Positions 27,185 to 35,891 are shown, numbered from the stretch's first letter. The stretch is DNA of 35,891 bases from Kofleriaceae bacterium (GCA_022842285.1 JALHPV010000039.1:1-35891), one strand, 5' to 3'. Notes: a model not told the origin generated them from the letters alone. Numbers and translations: made by a program.

Positions 27185-28200
27185 AGGACAACGTCCAGAA
27201 GCAAGGGGCCCGGCCGGGCACGTACGAGGTCTGGTACGTCACCTGGAATCACCCCAACGGCCAGGGCTACTGGCTGCGCTACATCATCAAGGCGCCGCTG
27301 CGCACCGACGGGCGCGGCGACCACGAGCCACCGCGCGGCGAGCTCTGGTTCGCGCGGATGGATCCCGAGGATCCCGCGCAGACGTTCGGCATCCACGAGC
27401 ACTACCCGATCGATCAGGTGAAGACCGACGCGGAGCCCTTCGCCGTGACGATCGCGGGCTGCCTGCTCACGGACCGGCGCGCGTTCGGCGAGCTCGCTGG
27501 TGCCGGGCACGCGATCCGGTGGGACCTGCGCTGGGAGCCCTCCCCGGCCACGCTGCTGATGCTGCCGGATGCGATGTACGCGCGCGGCGGCATCGGCGAC
27601 ACCTCGGTGCTCTCGCCCAACCCCCAGATCGCGATCAGCGGCACCGTCACGATCGACGGCGTCGAGCTCAGCTTCGACGGGGTGCCAGGCGAGCAATCGC
27701 ACGTGTGGGGGAAGAAGCACGCGTACTCGTGGGCCTGGGCCCACTGCGCCGACTTCGACGAGGCGCCCGGCGCGACCTTCGTGATGCTCGGAGCGCGGCT
27801 ACAGCGGCGCGGTATCACCCTCCCTCCGCTCACGATCATGACGCTCGACCTCGATGGCGAGCGCCATCGCCTGAGCAACTTCCGGAACGTGCTCGGCAAC
27901 CGGTCTACGTGGGACACGGGCGTGATTCGCTTCTCGTCCTGGTCACCGACGCTCCGGCTCGAGGGCTCGTTCACGTGCAGCCCCGAGCAGATGGTGAGTT
28001 GCCCGTACGTCGATCCCGACGGTCAGGAGCTGACCTGCGTGAACAGCGAGATCGGCGACGTCGAGATCATCGTGCAGCGGCGGCGCGGCCTCCGGTGGGC
28101 GGAAGAGCGGCAGCTGATCTCGACCGGCCGCGGTCACTTCGAGATCGGGAGTCGTGCGCGCGACCCGGCCGTCACGCGGCGCCACGTACTCGTCAAATAG
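27181..28200 (+). CDS. AttH/CrtC-like lipocalin-fold protein
   Basis: 339 residues from a GTG overlapping the SDR stop (GTGA). The fold looks like the AttH/CrtC/tocopherol-cyclase-like double lipocalin family: an N-terminal strand set with [27 protein letters not shown], a [18 protein letters not shown] strand, and the conserved [19 protein letters not shown], where H-x-W-G and W-x-W-x-H-C mark the family. Some members act on long isoprenoids or lipids (hydration or cyclisation), others have no known reaction. With the SDR it may process a hydrophobic metabolite. Substrate unknown. gcvT follows after 19 bases but is probably unrelated in function. Confidence 0.7.
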   Translation: MKDNVQKQGARPGTYEVWYVTWNHPNGQGYWLRYIIKAPLRTDGRGDHEPPRGELWFARMDPEDPAQTFGIHEHYPIDQVKTDAEPFAVTIAGCLLTDRRAFGELAGAGHAIRWDLRWEPSPATLLMLPDAMYARGGIGDTSVLSPNPQIAISGTVTIDGVELSFDGVPGEQSHVWGKKHAYSWAWAHCADFDEAPGATFVMLGARLQRRGITLPPLTIMTLDLDGERHRLSNFRNVLGNRSTWDTGVIRFSSWSPTLRLEGSFTCSPEQMVSCPYVDPDGQELTCVNSEIGDVEIIVQRRRGLRWAEERQLISTGRGHFEIGSRARDPAVTRRHVLVK

Positions 28201-28219
28201 AGTAAGGTCGCGCGCGCCT

Positions 28220-29326
28220 ATGGACCGCAGGAAGACTCCGCTCTGGGACGCCCACAAGCAGCTTGGAGCCCGCCTGATCGACTTCGGCGGCTGGGACATG
28301 CCGGTCTCGTACCCGGCCGGGACCATCAAGGAGCACAAGGCCGTGCGCGAGGCCGTCGGCCTGTTCGACGTATCGCACATGGGCGAGTGCTACCTGCGCG
28401 GCCCCCGGGTCCGCGAGGCCGTCGAGAAGCTGACGACGAACGCCGTCGCCGCGGCCCCGATCGGCAAGGCCGTCTACACGCTCCTGTGCACGCCGTCGGG
28501 CGGCGTCGTCGACGACTGTATCTTCTACAAGCGGAGCGACGAGGAGTTCTTCGTCATCGTCAACGCGTCGAACACGGCGAAGGACCTCGCGTGGTTCCGC
28601 GAGCACACGCACTCGCTATGTGATGTCGTCGACGTCTCGGACGACACGGCGCTCATCGCGGTGCAGGGCCCGAAGGCGCTCGCCATGGTCGACGCGCTCG
28701 CGAACGGCGCGCTCGCCGGCATGACCAGCTTCACGTTCCGCGACGCCGTCGTGGCCGGGGTCTCCTGCGTGGCTGCGCGCACCGGCTACACCGGCGAGGA
28801 TGGCTTCGAGCTCGCGTGCGCGAACCAGGATGCGCCCGCCCTCTGGGCTGCGCTCCTCGAGGCGGCCACGCCGCTGGGAGGGCTCGCCGTGGGCCTGGGC
28901 GCGCGCGATTCGCTGCGCCTCGAGGCGAAGCTCCCTCTGTACGGCAATGACCTCGACGACGATCACACGCCCCTCGAGGCCGGCCTCGGCTGGGCCGTGA
29001 AGCTCGACAACCGCGAGTTCCTCGGCAGCGACGTGCTGCGCAGGCAGAAGGCCGAGGGCGTGAAGCGCCAGCTCGTTGGCTTCCGGATCGACGACGGCGC
29101 CCGCGCCATCGCTCGCCAGGGCTACGGCGTGAAGGCCGCGCCCGGCCCCGGCAAGGAGATCGGCGTCGTCACCAGTGGCGGCCCCGGCATCGTCGTCGGC
29201 GGCGCCATCGGCCTCGCGTACGTGCCGTCGACGCACGCGAGCGCCGGCTCGACCCTCACCATCGACTGCCGCGGCAAGGACGTCACGGCCACCGTCGTCT
29301 CCGGCAAGTTCTACAAGCGGAGCTAG
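28220..29326 (+). CDS. gcvT: Glycine cleavage system aminomethyltransferase (T protein)
   Basis: 368 residues, normal GcvT length. It moves the methylene group from the aminomethyl-lipoyl arm of H protein to tetrahydrofolate, releasing ammonia. The N-terminus [63 protein letters not shown] and [29 protein letters not shown] are family motifs, including the catalytic Asp in the FDVSHMGE region. ATG 28220 fits the family start. gcvH follows after 6 bases. gcvP is not in the window, so the P-protein genes must be elsewhere or split. Confidence 0.96.
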   Translation: MDRRKTPLWDAHKQLGARLIDFGGWDMPVSYPAGTIKEHKAVREAVGLFDVSHMGECYLRGPRVREAVEKLTTNAVAAAPIGKAVYTLLCTPSGGVVDDCIFYKRSDEEFFVIVNASNTAKDLAWFREHTHSLCDVVDVSDDTALIAVQGPKALAMVDALANGALAGMTSFTFRDAVVAGVSCVAARTGYTGEDGFELACANQDAPALWAALLEAATPLGGLAVGLGARDSLRLEAKLPLYGNDLDDDHTPLEAGLGWAVKLDNREFLGSDVLRRQKAEGVKRQLVGFRIDDGARAIARQGYGVKAAPGPGKEIGVVTSGGPGIVVGGAIGLAYVPSTHASAGSTLTIDCRGKDVTATVVSGKFYKRS

Positions 29327-29332
29327 AGAACC

Positions 29333-29719
29333 ATGAGCAACTTCCCCGGCAATCTGAAGTACACGAACGACCACGAGTGGCTCGAAGCGAAGGGCTCGGC
29401 CTGGCGCGTGGGCATCACGCAGTTCGCCGTCGACGCGCTCGGTGACATCACCATCGTGTCGCTGCCGAACGTCGGTGACCTCGTCACCAAGGGCCAGCGC
29501 TTCGGCACCATCGAGAGCGTGAAGAGCGTCTCCGACCTCTACGCCCCCGTCTCGGGCAAGGTCACGGCGATCAACGGCGACCTCGACGGCAAGCCGGAGC
29601 TCGTCAACAGCGAGCCGTACGCTGGCGGCTGGATGATCGAGCTCGAGCCGACCGAGGCCTCCGAGCTCGATGAGCTCATGTCGCCCGACGACTACGGCAA
29701 GCACGTCGCAGCGCAGTAG
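29333..29719 (+). CDS. gcvH: Glycine cleavage system H protein
   Basis: 128 residues, standard length. It carries the lipoyl arm that shuttles the aminomethyl intermediate between P, T and L proteins. The lipoylation site is K64 in GTIESVKSVSDLYAPVSG; other family pieces are YTNDHEWLE, VGITQFAVDALGDI and ELVNSEPYAGGWMIEL. ATG 29333 is 6 bases after the gcvT TAG, so one transcript serves both. It converges with the XRE regulator gene, 18 bases between stops. Confidence 0.97.
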   Translation: MSNFPGNLKYTNDHEWLEAKGSAWRVGITQFAVDALGDITIVSLPNVGDLVTKGQRFGTIESVKSVSDLYAPVSGKVTAINGDLDGKPELVNSEPYAGGWMIELEPTEASELDELMSPDDYGKHVAAQ

Positions 29720-29737
29720 CGACCGCCGGCCGGCGCT

Positions 29738-30538
29738 TCACGAGTGCCCTCCTCGATCGGCGCGGAACCAGCGCTCGGTGTCCCTGTCCGCGGGGAAGAA
29801 TGACTCGATCGTGAGCTCCTGCACCGTGACATCGATCGGCGTCCCGATCGTCGTAAGCAGGGTGACCAACCGCAGCTCGAGGTCGCCGCGGCGCAGGTGC
29901 AGCACGGCGACAGGGGCGCTGGTCGTCGGCGAGACAGACGCGAATGGGTGCACCTCCGGGTAGCTGCGGAGCTCGGCGAGGAGCGACCGCTGCGCCTCGT
30001 CGCTCGGACGCGCCAGAAGCTCGCGCTCGATGCGCTCGTGCAGCACCGCGACCAGCTCGGCCCAGTTAACGATGTAGGGGCGCAGCCCATCGGGGTGAAG
30101 CATCGCGCGGACCAGGTTCGAGGTGATGCCCACCGCGGACTCCCCCCCGGCCAGGAACGTGGCGAACAGGCGGCGCGCACCGGCGTTCGCGCGCAGGAGG
30201 TTCCATGACCGGTCGATGAGGACGGCCCCGTACGGTTCTTGCTGCGCGAGCAAGCGATCGACCGCGCGGTCGACCGGCTCGAGCGCCGCGCCCCCGAGGG
30301 GGGTGGTCGGATAGACGGCCGCGAATCCAGCGCTCACGAGAAGCGAGTTGCGGTCGCGCAGTGCCAGGTCGAGGACTCGCGCGAGGCGCAGCACCATCTC
30401 GCGGCTCGGGCGCGCCTTGCCCGTCTCGAGGTAGCTGACATGGCGCGCCGATACCTCGGCCTCGAGAGCGAGGCTCTCCTGGCTCCAGCGGCGGCGGGTG
30501 CGGTGCTCGCGAAGGAGGCGATGAAATTCCTCGGCCAC
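29738..30538 (-). CDS. XRE-family regulator with MmyB-like C-terminal domain
   Basis: 266 residues from a GTG. The N-terminal helix-turn-helix (about 5-65) reads LREHRTRRRWSQESLALEAEVSARHVSYLETGKARPSREMVLRLARVLDL. The C-terminal domain (about 90-265) matches the MmyB-like ligand-binding family: GAVLIDRSWNLLRANAGARRLF, NLVRAMLHPDGLRP and a final strand set with LELRLVTLLTTIGTPIDVTVQELTIESFFPADRDTERWF, a PAS-like fold thought to bind a fatty-acid-like ligand. Such proteins usually control a divergent neighbour. Here the neighbour is a small membrane protein, with a perfect palindrome between the two genes. Confidence 0.92.
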   Translation of the reverse strand: MAEEFHRLLREHRTRRRWSQESLALEAEVSARHVSYLETGKARPSREMVLRLARVLDLALRDRNSLLVSAGFAAVYPTTPLGGAALEPVDRAVDRLLAQQEPYGAVLIDRSWNLLRANAGARRLFATFLAGGESAVGITSNLVRAMLHPDGLRPYIVNWAELVAVLHERIERELLARPSDEAQRSLLAELRSYPEVHPFASVSPTTSAPVAVLHLRRGDLELRLVTLLTTIGTPIDVTVQELTIESFFPADRDTERWFRADRGGHS

Positions 30539-30571
30539 GGCAGCACTGTGCCAGGCGCGCGTGTGACGTGC

Positions 30572-30592
30572 CCATGACCTGTGAGGTCATGG
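30572..30592. promoter_or_regulatory. Perfect 9-bp-arm palindrome, probable operator of the XRE/MmyB regulator
   Basis: CCATGACCT and its exact complement AGGTCATGG flank a 3-base spacer (GTG). The site lies in the 107-base divergent gap, 33 bases from the regulator GTG and 53 from the membrane protein ATG, where it could control both promoters. Perfect symmetry of this length is far beyond chance for one gap. Confidence 0.7.
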
Positions 30593-30645
30593 ACGCGATG
30601 CCCCGAGCGGCGCACGGTGCCAAGCAGTCCAGAAGGAGGACGCTC

Positions 30646-31107
30646 ATGACTCACGCGACTCACAAGCGGTGGCTCGGCATCTCGGCCATCGTGATCGCTT
30701 CGTTCGCCCCGGTATTTTTTCTCGGCACGATGGCCGCCACCTCGGAGCCGGCGCGCCTCACGCTCGACCTCTTGAGCTGGCCGCTCGACGGGGCGACCAC
30801 GTTCGCTCACCCCGATACGCACTTCCTGTCGGCACTCACGGGCGGCTTCCTGTTCGGGTGGGGGATCACGGTCTGGTGCTTGCGGACGATGGTGTTCGAC
30901 CTGGCGCCCGACCCGGTGCGACGCGTGGTGCTCATCGGCATCTGCGCCTGGTTCGGCCTCGACACGGCGGGCTCGATCGCCTCGGGCAACGCCTCCAACG
31001 CCGTCTTCAACGTGCTCGTGCTCGCGCTCGCCACGGGGCCGCTGTGGATCCGGGCCTCGGACCTCGCTCCTCGCCCTCCCCTCGCAGCCCCCGGCAGCGC
31101 CAGGTGA
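30646..31107 (+). CDS. Small membrane protein divergent from the MmyB-type regulator
   Basis: 153 residues from the ATG at 30646, which has AAGGAGGA as a strong Shine-Dalgarno site 5-8 bases upstream; starts further upstream lack one. Four hydrophobic segments are visible: ISAIVIASFAPVFFLGTMAA, LSALTGGFLFGWGITVWCL, VVLIGICAWFGLDTAGSIA and AVFNVLVLALATGPLWI, so it is an inner-membrane protein with little outside the helices. I do not recognise the family. Its position and the operator suggest it is the regulator's target, perhaps in uptake or handling of the same lipophilic ligand (inference). Confidence 0.75.
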   Translation: MTHATHKRWLGISAIVIASFAPVFFLGTMAATSEPARLTLDLLSWPLDGATTFAHPDTHFLSALTGGFLFGWGITVWCLRTMVFDLAPDPVRRVVLIGICAWFGLDTAGSIASGNASNAVFNVLVLALATGPLWIRASDLAPRPPLAAPGSAR

Positions 31108-31132
31108 ACGCGCCGCCGCCTCGAGGTGGTCG

Positions 31133-31735
31133 CTACCGGCGCAGCGGCATGCCGATATAGACCCCGAGCGCGCTCGGGATCCGCACCGAGACGCCTGCCG
31201 ACGCCACGAACGCGGCGCCCTCCGGGGTCCACGCGGGCCCCGCTTCCGCGTAGAGGCCGATGCCCGGCGAGCCGTGGTAGACGCCAGCGGCGATGGCGGT
31301 GCGGTCGTGGCCTTCGAACGATCCAGACCCCGGCACCACCACCTCCGCCTCGATCCGGGCCTTCGTGGCCATCACCAGGCCGAGCGCCGTATCCCGCACC
31401 TCCACCCGCCCCCCGACGCTCAGGCGCTTGGGCCCGTTGCGAAGCACGAACATGGCGCCCTCCGCGTACCCGCCCTTCACCATCGCGCCTTCGCCGGACG
31501 TCTCCACCAACGCACCAGCCCCGACATCGAACGGCAGGTCGGTGTTCGGACTGCCGCTCGCCGCGCTCACCCCGACCGCCACGTGCATCGCCACCCCCGA
31601 CCGTGCGGGCTCGGTCGGCGCATTCACGTGAGCCACCGGAGTAGCGGCGCCAAGGTCGGCCTTCAGCGGCGGGATCGCGAACGGGACGATGCACCCTGTG
31701 GCCCCGGCCACGATCCCGACTAGCACCAGCCGCAC
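31133..31735 (-). CDS. Beta-rich envelope lipoprotein
   Basis: 200 residues from a GTG at 31735, chosen because RLVLVGIVAGATGC, a plausible lipoprotein signal, starts there. The mature part is a chain of Gly-rich alternating strands (GVAMHVAVGVSAA, FDVGAGALVETSGEGAMVKGGYAEGAMFVL, RLSVGGRVEVR, GVYHGSPGIGLYAEAGPAW, VSVRIPSALGVYIGMPLR), the pattern of a small outer-membrane barrel or beta-sandwich. No enzyme motif. An in-frame start in the upstream hexamer repeats would give His-Glu and Ala-Arg runs; that is rejected because the signal would then lie inside the protein. Confidence 0.65.
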   Translation of the reverse strand: MRLVLVGIVAGATGCIVPFAIPPLKADLGAATPVAHVNAPTEPARSGVAMHVAVGVSAASGSPNTDLPFDVGAGALVETSGEGAMVKGGYAEGAMFVLRNGPKRLSVGGRVEVRDTALGLVMATKARIEAEVVVPGSGSFEGHDRTAIAAGVYHGSPGIGLYAEAGPAWTPEGAAFVASAGVSVRIPSALGVYIGMPLRR

Positions 31736-31859
31736 CGGCGAGAACTGAGCAACGGGCGGGCCACGCCGACCGGGTGACCACTCCAGCAGTTCCGTCCCTC
31801 GTTCCGCCTTCGAGCGTGCCGCCGGCTCACACCCGTGCCGGTCCTGCGTCGGTTCATGC

Positions 31860-31901
<42 letters not shown>

Positions 31902-31975
31902 CGCAGAATTTCACCGCCAAGGCTCGGAGGACGCCAAGGGAACGGTTCGGGGAGCGCAGGAGTGGTTCCGTTCGT

Positions 31976-32058
<83 letters not shown>

Positions 32059-32327
32059 AGTTCGAACGCCAAGACGCCCCAGACGCCAAGGGGAGGTTCG
32101 GGGAAAGAAGTGGTTCCGTTCCTGGCTCGTGCTCGTGCCGCCGAATTTCACCGCCAAGGCGCCGGAGACGCCAAGGGGAGTTTTCGGGGAGCGCAGGAGT
32201 GGTTCCGTTCGTGGCTCGGTGCTCGTGCCCGGTGCTGTGTTCCAGTGCTCGTGCCCCGGATGGTCACCGCCAAGGCTCGGAGGACGCCAAGGGAACGGTT
32301 CGGAGAGCACCGGGTGACTCCACCCGG

Positions 32328-33149
32328 TCAGTTAGCGTCGACGAGTGCTCGGACCTTCGCCATGAGGCCGGCGATGCCGCCCGACGAGGCGCTCTGCTCG
32401 AGGACCTTCTTCTTGCGGGCGTCGTAGACCTTCAGGTGGGGCAGCGCGAAGCCGCCGGGCACGAGGTGCTTCTCGGCGCCGGGGGTGTCCATGTCCTCGA
32501 TGTCGATGCGCCGGATGGCCACACGATCCGGGTTCGCCTTCGCGAGGGCAGCCAGCTCGCGGTCGACCTCTTTACACGGGGTGCACCACGACGCGTGGAA
32601 GTCGAAGACCGTGACCTTGCCCGCCACGGGTACGAGCGTGACGGCCTCGCCGGGCTCACCCACGTCCTTGATGTCGGCCTTCACCGCGACAGCGTCGACC
32701 GGTGCGGCGGCATCGGGCCCAGGAGCATCGATCGCGGCGGCATCAGGCACGGCGGCATCAGGCACGGCAGCGTCCACGGCGCGAGGCCGCGGGGGCGCAT
32801 CGACGGCCAACGCTGCGTCCGGTGTTCCCTTGGCGTCTGGGGCGTCTTGGCGTCCAACTTCCGGGGCACCCGCGTCGCCCGCGAGCGAATCTGCCGAACC
32901 AGAACCCTTGGCGTCTGGGGCGTCCTGGCGTCCAGCTTCCGGGGTACCCGCGTCCCCCGCGATCACGCCGGCGTCCTGGCGTTCGAGCTCCGGGCCCCCC
33001 GCGTCGCCCGCGAACGAACCGGTCCCCGCCCCCGATCCCTTGGCGTCCTCTGTGCCTTGGCGGTGAGGATCTCCGGTTCCGGCTCCTGCGTTCTCGCGCG
33101 AGCTACAGGCCACCACGAGCGCGACAACCAGCACCGCGAACCGCCTCAT
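32328..33149 (-). CDS. Thioredoxin-fold lipoprotein with repeat-derived linker
   Basis: 273 residues. MRRFAVLVVALVVAC is a signal with lipobox VVAC. Residues about 20-160 are a low-complexity linker. Its first part (about 27-108) repeats ERQDA / GRQDAPDAKG units encoded by the CGCCAAGACGCC-type repeat of the adjacent intergenic DNA; its second part is an Ala/Asp/Pro run. The C-terminal domain (about 165-273) is thioredoxin-like, with the redox motif WCTPC at 188-192, a VTVFDFHASWC strand and GFALPHLKVYDARKK containing the cis-Pro loop. It is likely a periplasmic disulfide or cytochrome-maturation-type reductase held at the membrane. A GT-C glycosyltransferase gene starts 31 bases away on the other strand. 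Confidence 0.85.
   Translation of the reverse strand: MRRFAVLVVALVVACSSRENAGAGTGDPHRQGTEDAKGSGAGTGSFAGDAGGPELERQDAGVIAGDAGTPEAGRQDAPDAKGSGSADSLAGDAGAPEVGRQDAPDAKGTPDAALAVDAPPRPRAVDAAVPDAAVPDAAAIDAPGPDAAAPVDAVAVKADIKDVGEPGEAVTLVPVAGKVTVFDFHASWCTPCKEVDRELAALAKANPDRVAIRRIDIEDMDTPGAEKHLVPGGFALPHLKVYDARKKKVLEQSASSGGIAGLMAKVRALVDAN
32827..33069 (-). repeat. In-frame copies of the CGCCAAGG repeat in the thioredoxin gene
   Basis: Four copies are visible on the minus strand at about 33069-33036, 32990-32967, 32939-32905 and 32862-32827. The last reads nearly as intergenic unit 2 (GAAGTT, then CGCCAAGACGCCCCAGACGC), and the first resembles unit 4 (CACCGCCAAGGC...GACGCCAAGGGA). All are in the same frame, giving HRQGTEDAKG, ERQDAG and RQDAPDAKG. 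Confidence 0.85.
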
Positions 33150-33180
33150 CAGGGCGTCGATATCATGTAGGTTTGGCGCC

Positions 33181-35891
33181 GTGCAGCCCGCTGTACGTGA
33201 AGAGCCGAGTTTGCCGGTCGTCAGGCGGTCTCTCGCGTTCGAGCTGGTGCTCGTGGTGATCGTGGCGTTCGCGACGTTCGTGCCCGGCGTGACGAAGTAC
33301 TCGCTGGTCGACCCGTGGGAGACGCACTACGGCGAGGTCGCCCGCACGATGCTGCAGGACAACGACTTCGTGCACACGGAGTGGCGCGGCACCTACGTCG
33401 GCGGGATGACCGACAACGAAGGGTTTCGCAGCAAGCCGGTGCTGATGTTCTGGCTGATGGCGGCCGGGCTCGAGCTCACGGGCGTCGCCACCGATGGTGG
33501 GTACAGCGGCGAGATGACGGAGACGGGCACGGTGATGCTCGCGATCCGGTTGCCCTTCATCGTGTGTGCGGTCTGCGGGCTCGTGCTCGTGTGGTGGATG
33601 CTCGCGCGGCTGGTCAGCCGGCGGCTCGCGTGGCTAACGCTGCTGGTCGTCGGCACGACGCCGATGTTCTGCTTGATCGCGCGCAACGCGATACCCGACA
33701 TGCCCCTCGTGGCGTGCACGATGGGGGCGATCGCCCTCTTCGTGATGGCCGCCGAGGACGGCGAGCGCCCCTTCTCGCGCATCGCGACCTTCTGGCGCGG
33801 GAAGCTCACGATCGACGCGCGGCACGTGACGTTCGCGCTCGTCGGATTCGTGGTGCTGATCCAGGCCGCGTACTACCTCGTGTACTTCGCGACGACGCAG
33901 AACCTCGGCGTGCGCGGCATCGGATTCCCGCCGGCCGTCTGGCTGCCCCTCTTGATGGTCGTGGTGCTGGCGGCGCTCTCGCACGACGGCTGGCTCCTCG
34001 TGCGCATTCCGTTCGTGCTGATCGGCGGCATCGTCGCCGCGATCAAGAACGATCCGCTGCCGTATCGCCAGCCGGGTCAGTCGATGTGGCGGCACGCCTT
34101 CGACGACATCCTCGGCACGTGGGATCGGCGCGCCGCCGACCGCTACGTCGTGCGCGCCCTCGTGTTCCCGTTCGTGTGGGCGAGCGGCCAGTCGTGGGCC
34201 GAGACCGACGCCGTCGCCCACCGGATCGTACGCCTCGAGCCCATCACGACGATGCGGCAACTCTACCTGCTCGGCTGCTACACGCTCCTCGGCGTCAGCA
34301 TCCTCGCGAAGGGGCCGCCCGGCATCACGGTGGTCGGCCTCGTGTGCACGCTCTACGTCGTGCTGTTCGCGCGGTGGCGCGCGCTGTACGACGGGATGTT
34401 CGAGCTCAAGCGCGCGATCGTGACGATCATCGTCGTCGCGATCCCGTGGCACATCGCGATGTACCTGAAGGACGGCAAGGGCTTCATCAACGAGTACGTC
34501 TATCAGCACATCCTGAATCGCGCCGCGTCAGGCGTGGACAACTCCGAGGGCACGTTCGCGCGCCTCGCCGGTGGCGTCGGCGGCTACACGTCGATCATGG
34601 GCCACGGCATGTACCTGTGGGCCGCGCTGTTGCCGGCGGCGCTGGCCGTGGCCTTCGCCCGCTCCGATCGCACCACCCGAGAGGGCCGCGTGCGCTTCGT
34701 GATGGTGCTGTGGGCGATCACGGCCGTGGCGCTGTTCTGTCTCGTCGAGACCAAGTTCAACCACTACTTCCTGCCGGCCATCCCCCCGCTCGCCATCGTC
34801 GTCGCGTTCTTCCTCGATGACATCGTCGCGGGCCGCGAGCGGCTGCACCCCGTGATGGCCGCTCTCGGTGCGGGCATCGTCCTCCTCGTCACGCGCGATC
34901 TCATGTTCGAGCCCGAGCGCTGGATCGAGATGTTCGTGTTCCGCTACGACCGTCCGTGGCCCAGCGCCGAGCCGTACCGGATCGACGTGTCCGATGCGTT
35001 CCTCGGCCTTGGCCTCGCCGGTGTCGTCGCGCTCGTCGCCGCCTCCACGCGCTACCGCCGCCTCGGTGTGGCCCTCATCGGCGCCGTGGGCTTCGCCATC
35101 TGTGTCTGGGCACTCCAGATCTACATGCCCATCGCCGGCACGCACTGGGGCATGCGCGACGCGTCGCGCATCTACTACCAGCAGCGCACGATCTACGGTG
35201 AGAAGCGCGTCTACTTCGGGGCCGGCCAGTGCGTCGACCACCTCGCGCGCAAGAGCAACCAGTGGTCCTTCGAGACCATGATCCCCGACACGCTCTACCT
35301 CGGTCAGCCGATGACGGTCACGGTCCAGGTCAACAAGGCGAGTGACTTCCGCTCCCCGGTACGCTCCCTCGCGATGAACGGCACCGCGACCAGCATCGGC
35401 GATCACTCCGTGACGATCACGGTCCCGCCCGCCGAGCACGCGAAGCTCGAGGGCTTTGTCGAGGAGTGCCGCAAGGAAGTCGCGGCCTACCCCGCGGCAC
35501 TCAAGGCGTACAAGGCGACGTCCGCCGAGGACAAGAAGTCGGGCAAGGCGCGGCCACCCGAAGGGCTCCGGGGGCGCCGGCCGGTGGACTTCGTCGATGC
35601 CGATGTCCTCATCGCGTACCAGCTGTACTGGCGCGGCGAGAACTTCTGGTCGGGCGGCGAGATCTGGGGCCCGCTCCTCGAGCAGCGGACCGCGTTTCCG
35701 AACCCCGACAACAAGGAGTTCAACAAGTACATCAACGATCCGAGCCGGGCGCGCCCGGGCCGGCGGTACTTCATGTTGACCGATACGGGGCGCGCCACCG
35801 CGGCGAAGGGCATCCTGCCGTCGCAGCGCGCGAAGGACACGTATCAGGTGCTCGACATGACGTCGAACAAGTTCGCGATCAGCGCCTTCTA
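33181..35891 (+). CDS. GT-C glycosyltransferase, PMT/ArnT-like (right end at window edge)
   Basis: An open frame of 903 codons from a GTG at 33181 to the edge; the last two bases, TA, may begin its stop codon. It is a polytopic inner-membrane protein of the PMT_2/ArnT type, which moves sugars from polyprenyl-phosphate carriers to lipid or protein outside the cytoplasm. The first periplasmic loop has the family's acidic site DPWETHYGEVARTM and the following FRSKPVLMFWLMA; ARNAIPDMPLV fits the next loop. About eleven to thirteen hydrophobic segments lie within residues 19-650, including ETKFNHYFLPAIPPLAIVV. The last ~250 residues are soluble and may bind acceptor. GTG 33181 is the first start before the first helix; it is 31 bases from the divergent thioredoxin-fold gene. 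Confidence 0.9.
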   Translation, partial: MQPAVREEPSLPVVRRSLAFELVLVVIVAFATFVPGVTKYSLVDPWETHYGEVARTMLQDNDFVHTEWRGTYVGGMTDNEGFRSKPVLMFWLMAAGLELTGVATDGGYSGEMTETGTVMLAIRLPFIVCAVCGLVLVWWMLARLVSRRLAWLTLLVVGTTPMFCLIARNAIPDMPLVACTMGAIALFVMAAEDGERPFSRIATFWRGKLTIDARHVTFALVGFVVLIQAAYYLVYFATTQNLGVRGIGFPPAVWLPLLMVVVLAALSHDGWLLVRIPFVLIGGIVAAIKNDPLPYRQPGQSMWRHAFDDILGTWDRRAADRYVVRALVFPFVWASGQSWAETDAVAHRIVRLEPITTMRQLYLLGCYTLLGVSILAKGPPGITVVGLVCTLYVVLFARWRALYDGMFELKRAIVTIIVVAIPWHIAMYLKDGKGFINEYVYQHILNRAASGVDNSEGTFARLAGGVGGYTSIMGHGMYLWAALLPAALAVAFARSDRTTREGRVRFVMVLWAITAVALFCLVETKFNHYFLPAIPPLAIVVAFFLDDIVAGRERLHPVMAALGAGIVLLVTRDLMFEPERWIEMFVFRYDRPWPSAEPYRIDVSDAFLGLGLAGVVALVAASTRYRRLGVALIGAVGFAICVWALQIYMPIAGTHWGMRDASRIYYQQRTIYGEKRVYFGAGQCVDHLARKSNQWSFETMIPDTLYLGQPMTVTVQVNKASDFRSPVRSLAMNGTATSIGDHSVTITVPPAEHAKLEGFVEECRKEVAAYPAALKAYKATSAEDKKSGKARPPEGLRGRRPVDFVDADVLIAYQLYWRGENFWSGGEIWGPLLEQRTAFPNPDNKEFNKYINDPSRARPGRRYFMLTDTGRATAAKGILPSQRAKDTYQVLDMTSNKFAISAF

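Noticed and set aside
29724-29735. CGCCGGCCGGCG palindrome between gcvH and the XRE gene as a terminator
   Set aside because: The stem would be only four base pairs with no T run; GC-rich palindromes of this size are expected by chance.
33315-34820. 501-codon plus-strand frame in the glycosyltransferase region
   Set aside because: Arg/His/Ala-rich with no hydrophobic helices; the frame starting at 33181 gives a clean multi-pass membrane enzyme.

Overview
This is a very GC-rich, gene-dense stretch of bacterial chromosome. It is most consistent with a myxobacterium-like member of the Myxococcota (Polyangia/Haliangium/Kofleriaceae type). That placement is inference: it rests on the base composition and strong G/C bias at third codon positions, on some thirteen predicted lipoproteins (many with Asp/Ala-rich linkers after the lipid-anchored Cys), on GAF-type histidine kinases and a sigma-54 activator, and on a permease fused to a GldG-like domain. 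No rRNA, tRNA, IS element or CRISPR array was found.

Layout. (1) 1-5177, leftward: a GAF/GAF histidine kinase, a GldA-like ATPase, a permease-GldG fusion and the start of a DUF4340-like gene; the last three are joined by 4-base stop/start overlaps and form a Gld-type ABC exporter operon. (2) 5213-9292: a TPR lipoprotein with a C-terminal zincin domain, a divergent von Willebrand A lipoprotein and a glycine-rich lipoprotein. (3) 9354-15798: housekeeping and regulation: polA, the divergent plsX, an App1-like HAD phosphatase starting on the base after plsX ends, and an NtrC-type response regulator. (4) 15876-21896: a run of lipoproteins (Asp-Ala repeat/cytochrome-like, unknown, metallo-beta-lactamase fold, unknown, RCC1-like, Cys-rich). 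(5) 21915-23531: a type II restriction-modification operon whose methyltransferase is interrupted by a 131-residue mini-intein. (6) 23589-26318: coiled-coil protein, Nudix hydrolase and two tandem paralogous lipoproteins. (7) 26372-29719: SDR, AttH/CrtC-like protein, gcvT and gcvH. (8) 29738-31107: an XRE/MmyB-type regulator divergent from a small membrane protein, with a perfect 9-bp-arm palindrome between them. (9) 31133-35891: an envelope lipoprotein, a 0.5-kb repeat region (CTCGTG hexamer arrays alternating with a CGCCAAGG-rich repeat), a thioredoxin-fold lipoprotein whose linker is built from the same repeat in frame, and a large GT-C glycosyltransferase running off the right edge.

The most notable items are the mini-intein in a restriction-modification methyltransferase, with the catalytic and SAM-binding motifs on opposite sides of it, and the CGCCAAGG repeat family found both between genes and inside a protein-coding linker. 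Others worth a look are a DNA polymerase I with an apparently dead proofreading site and a Tyr in the O-helix, the MmyB-type operator, and the TPR-zincin lipoprotein.
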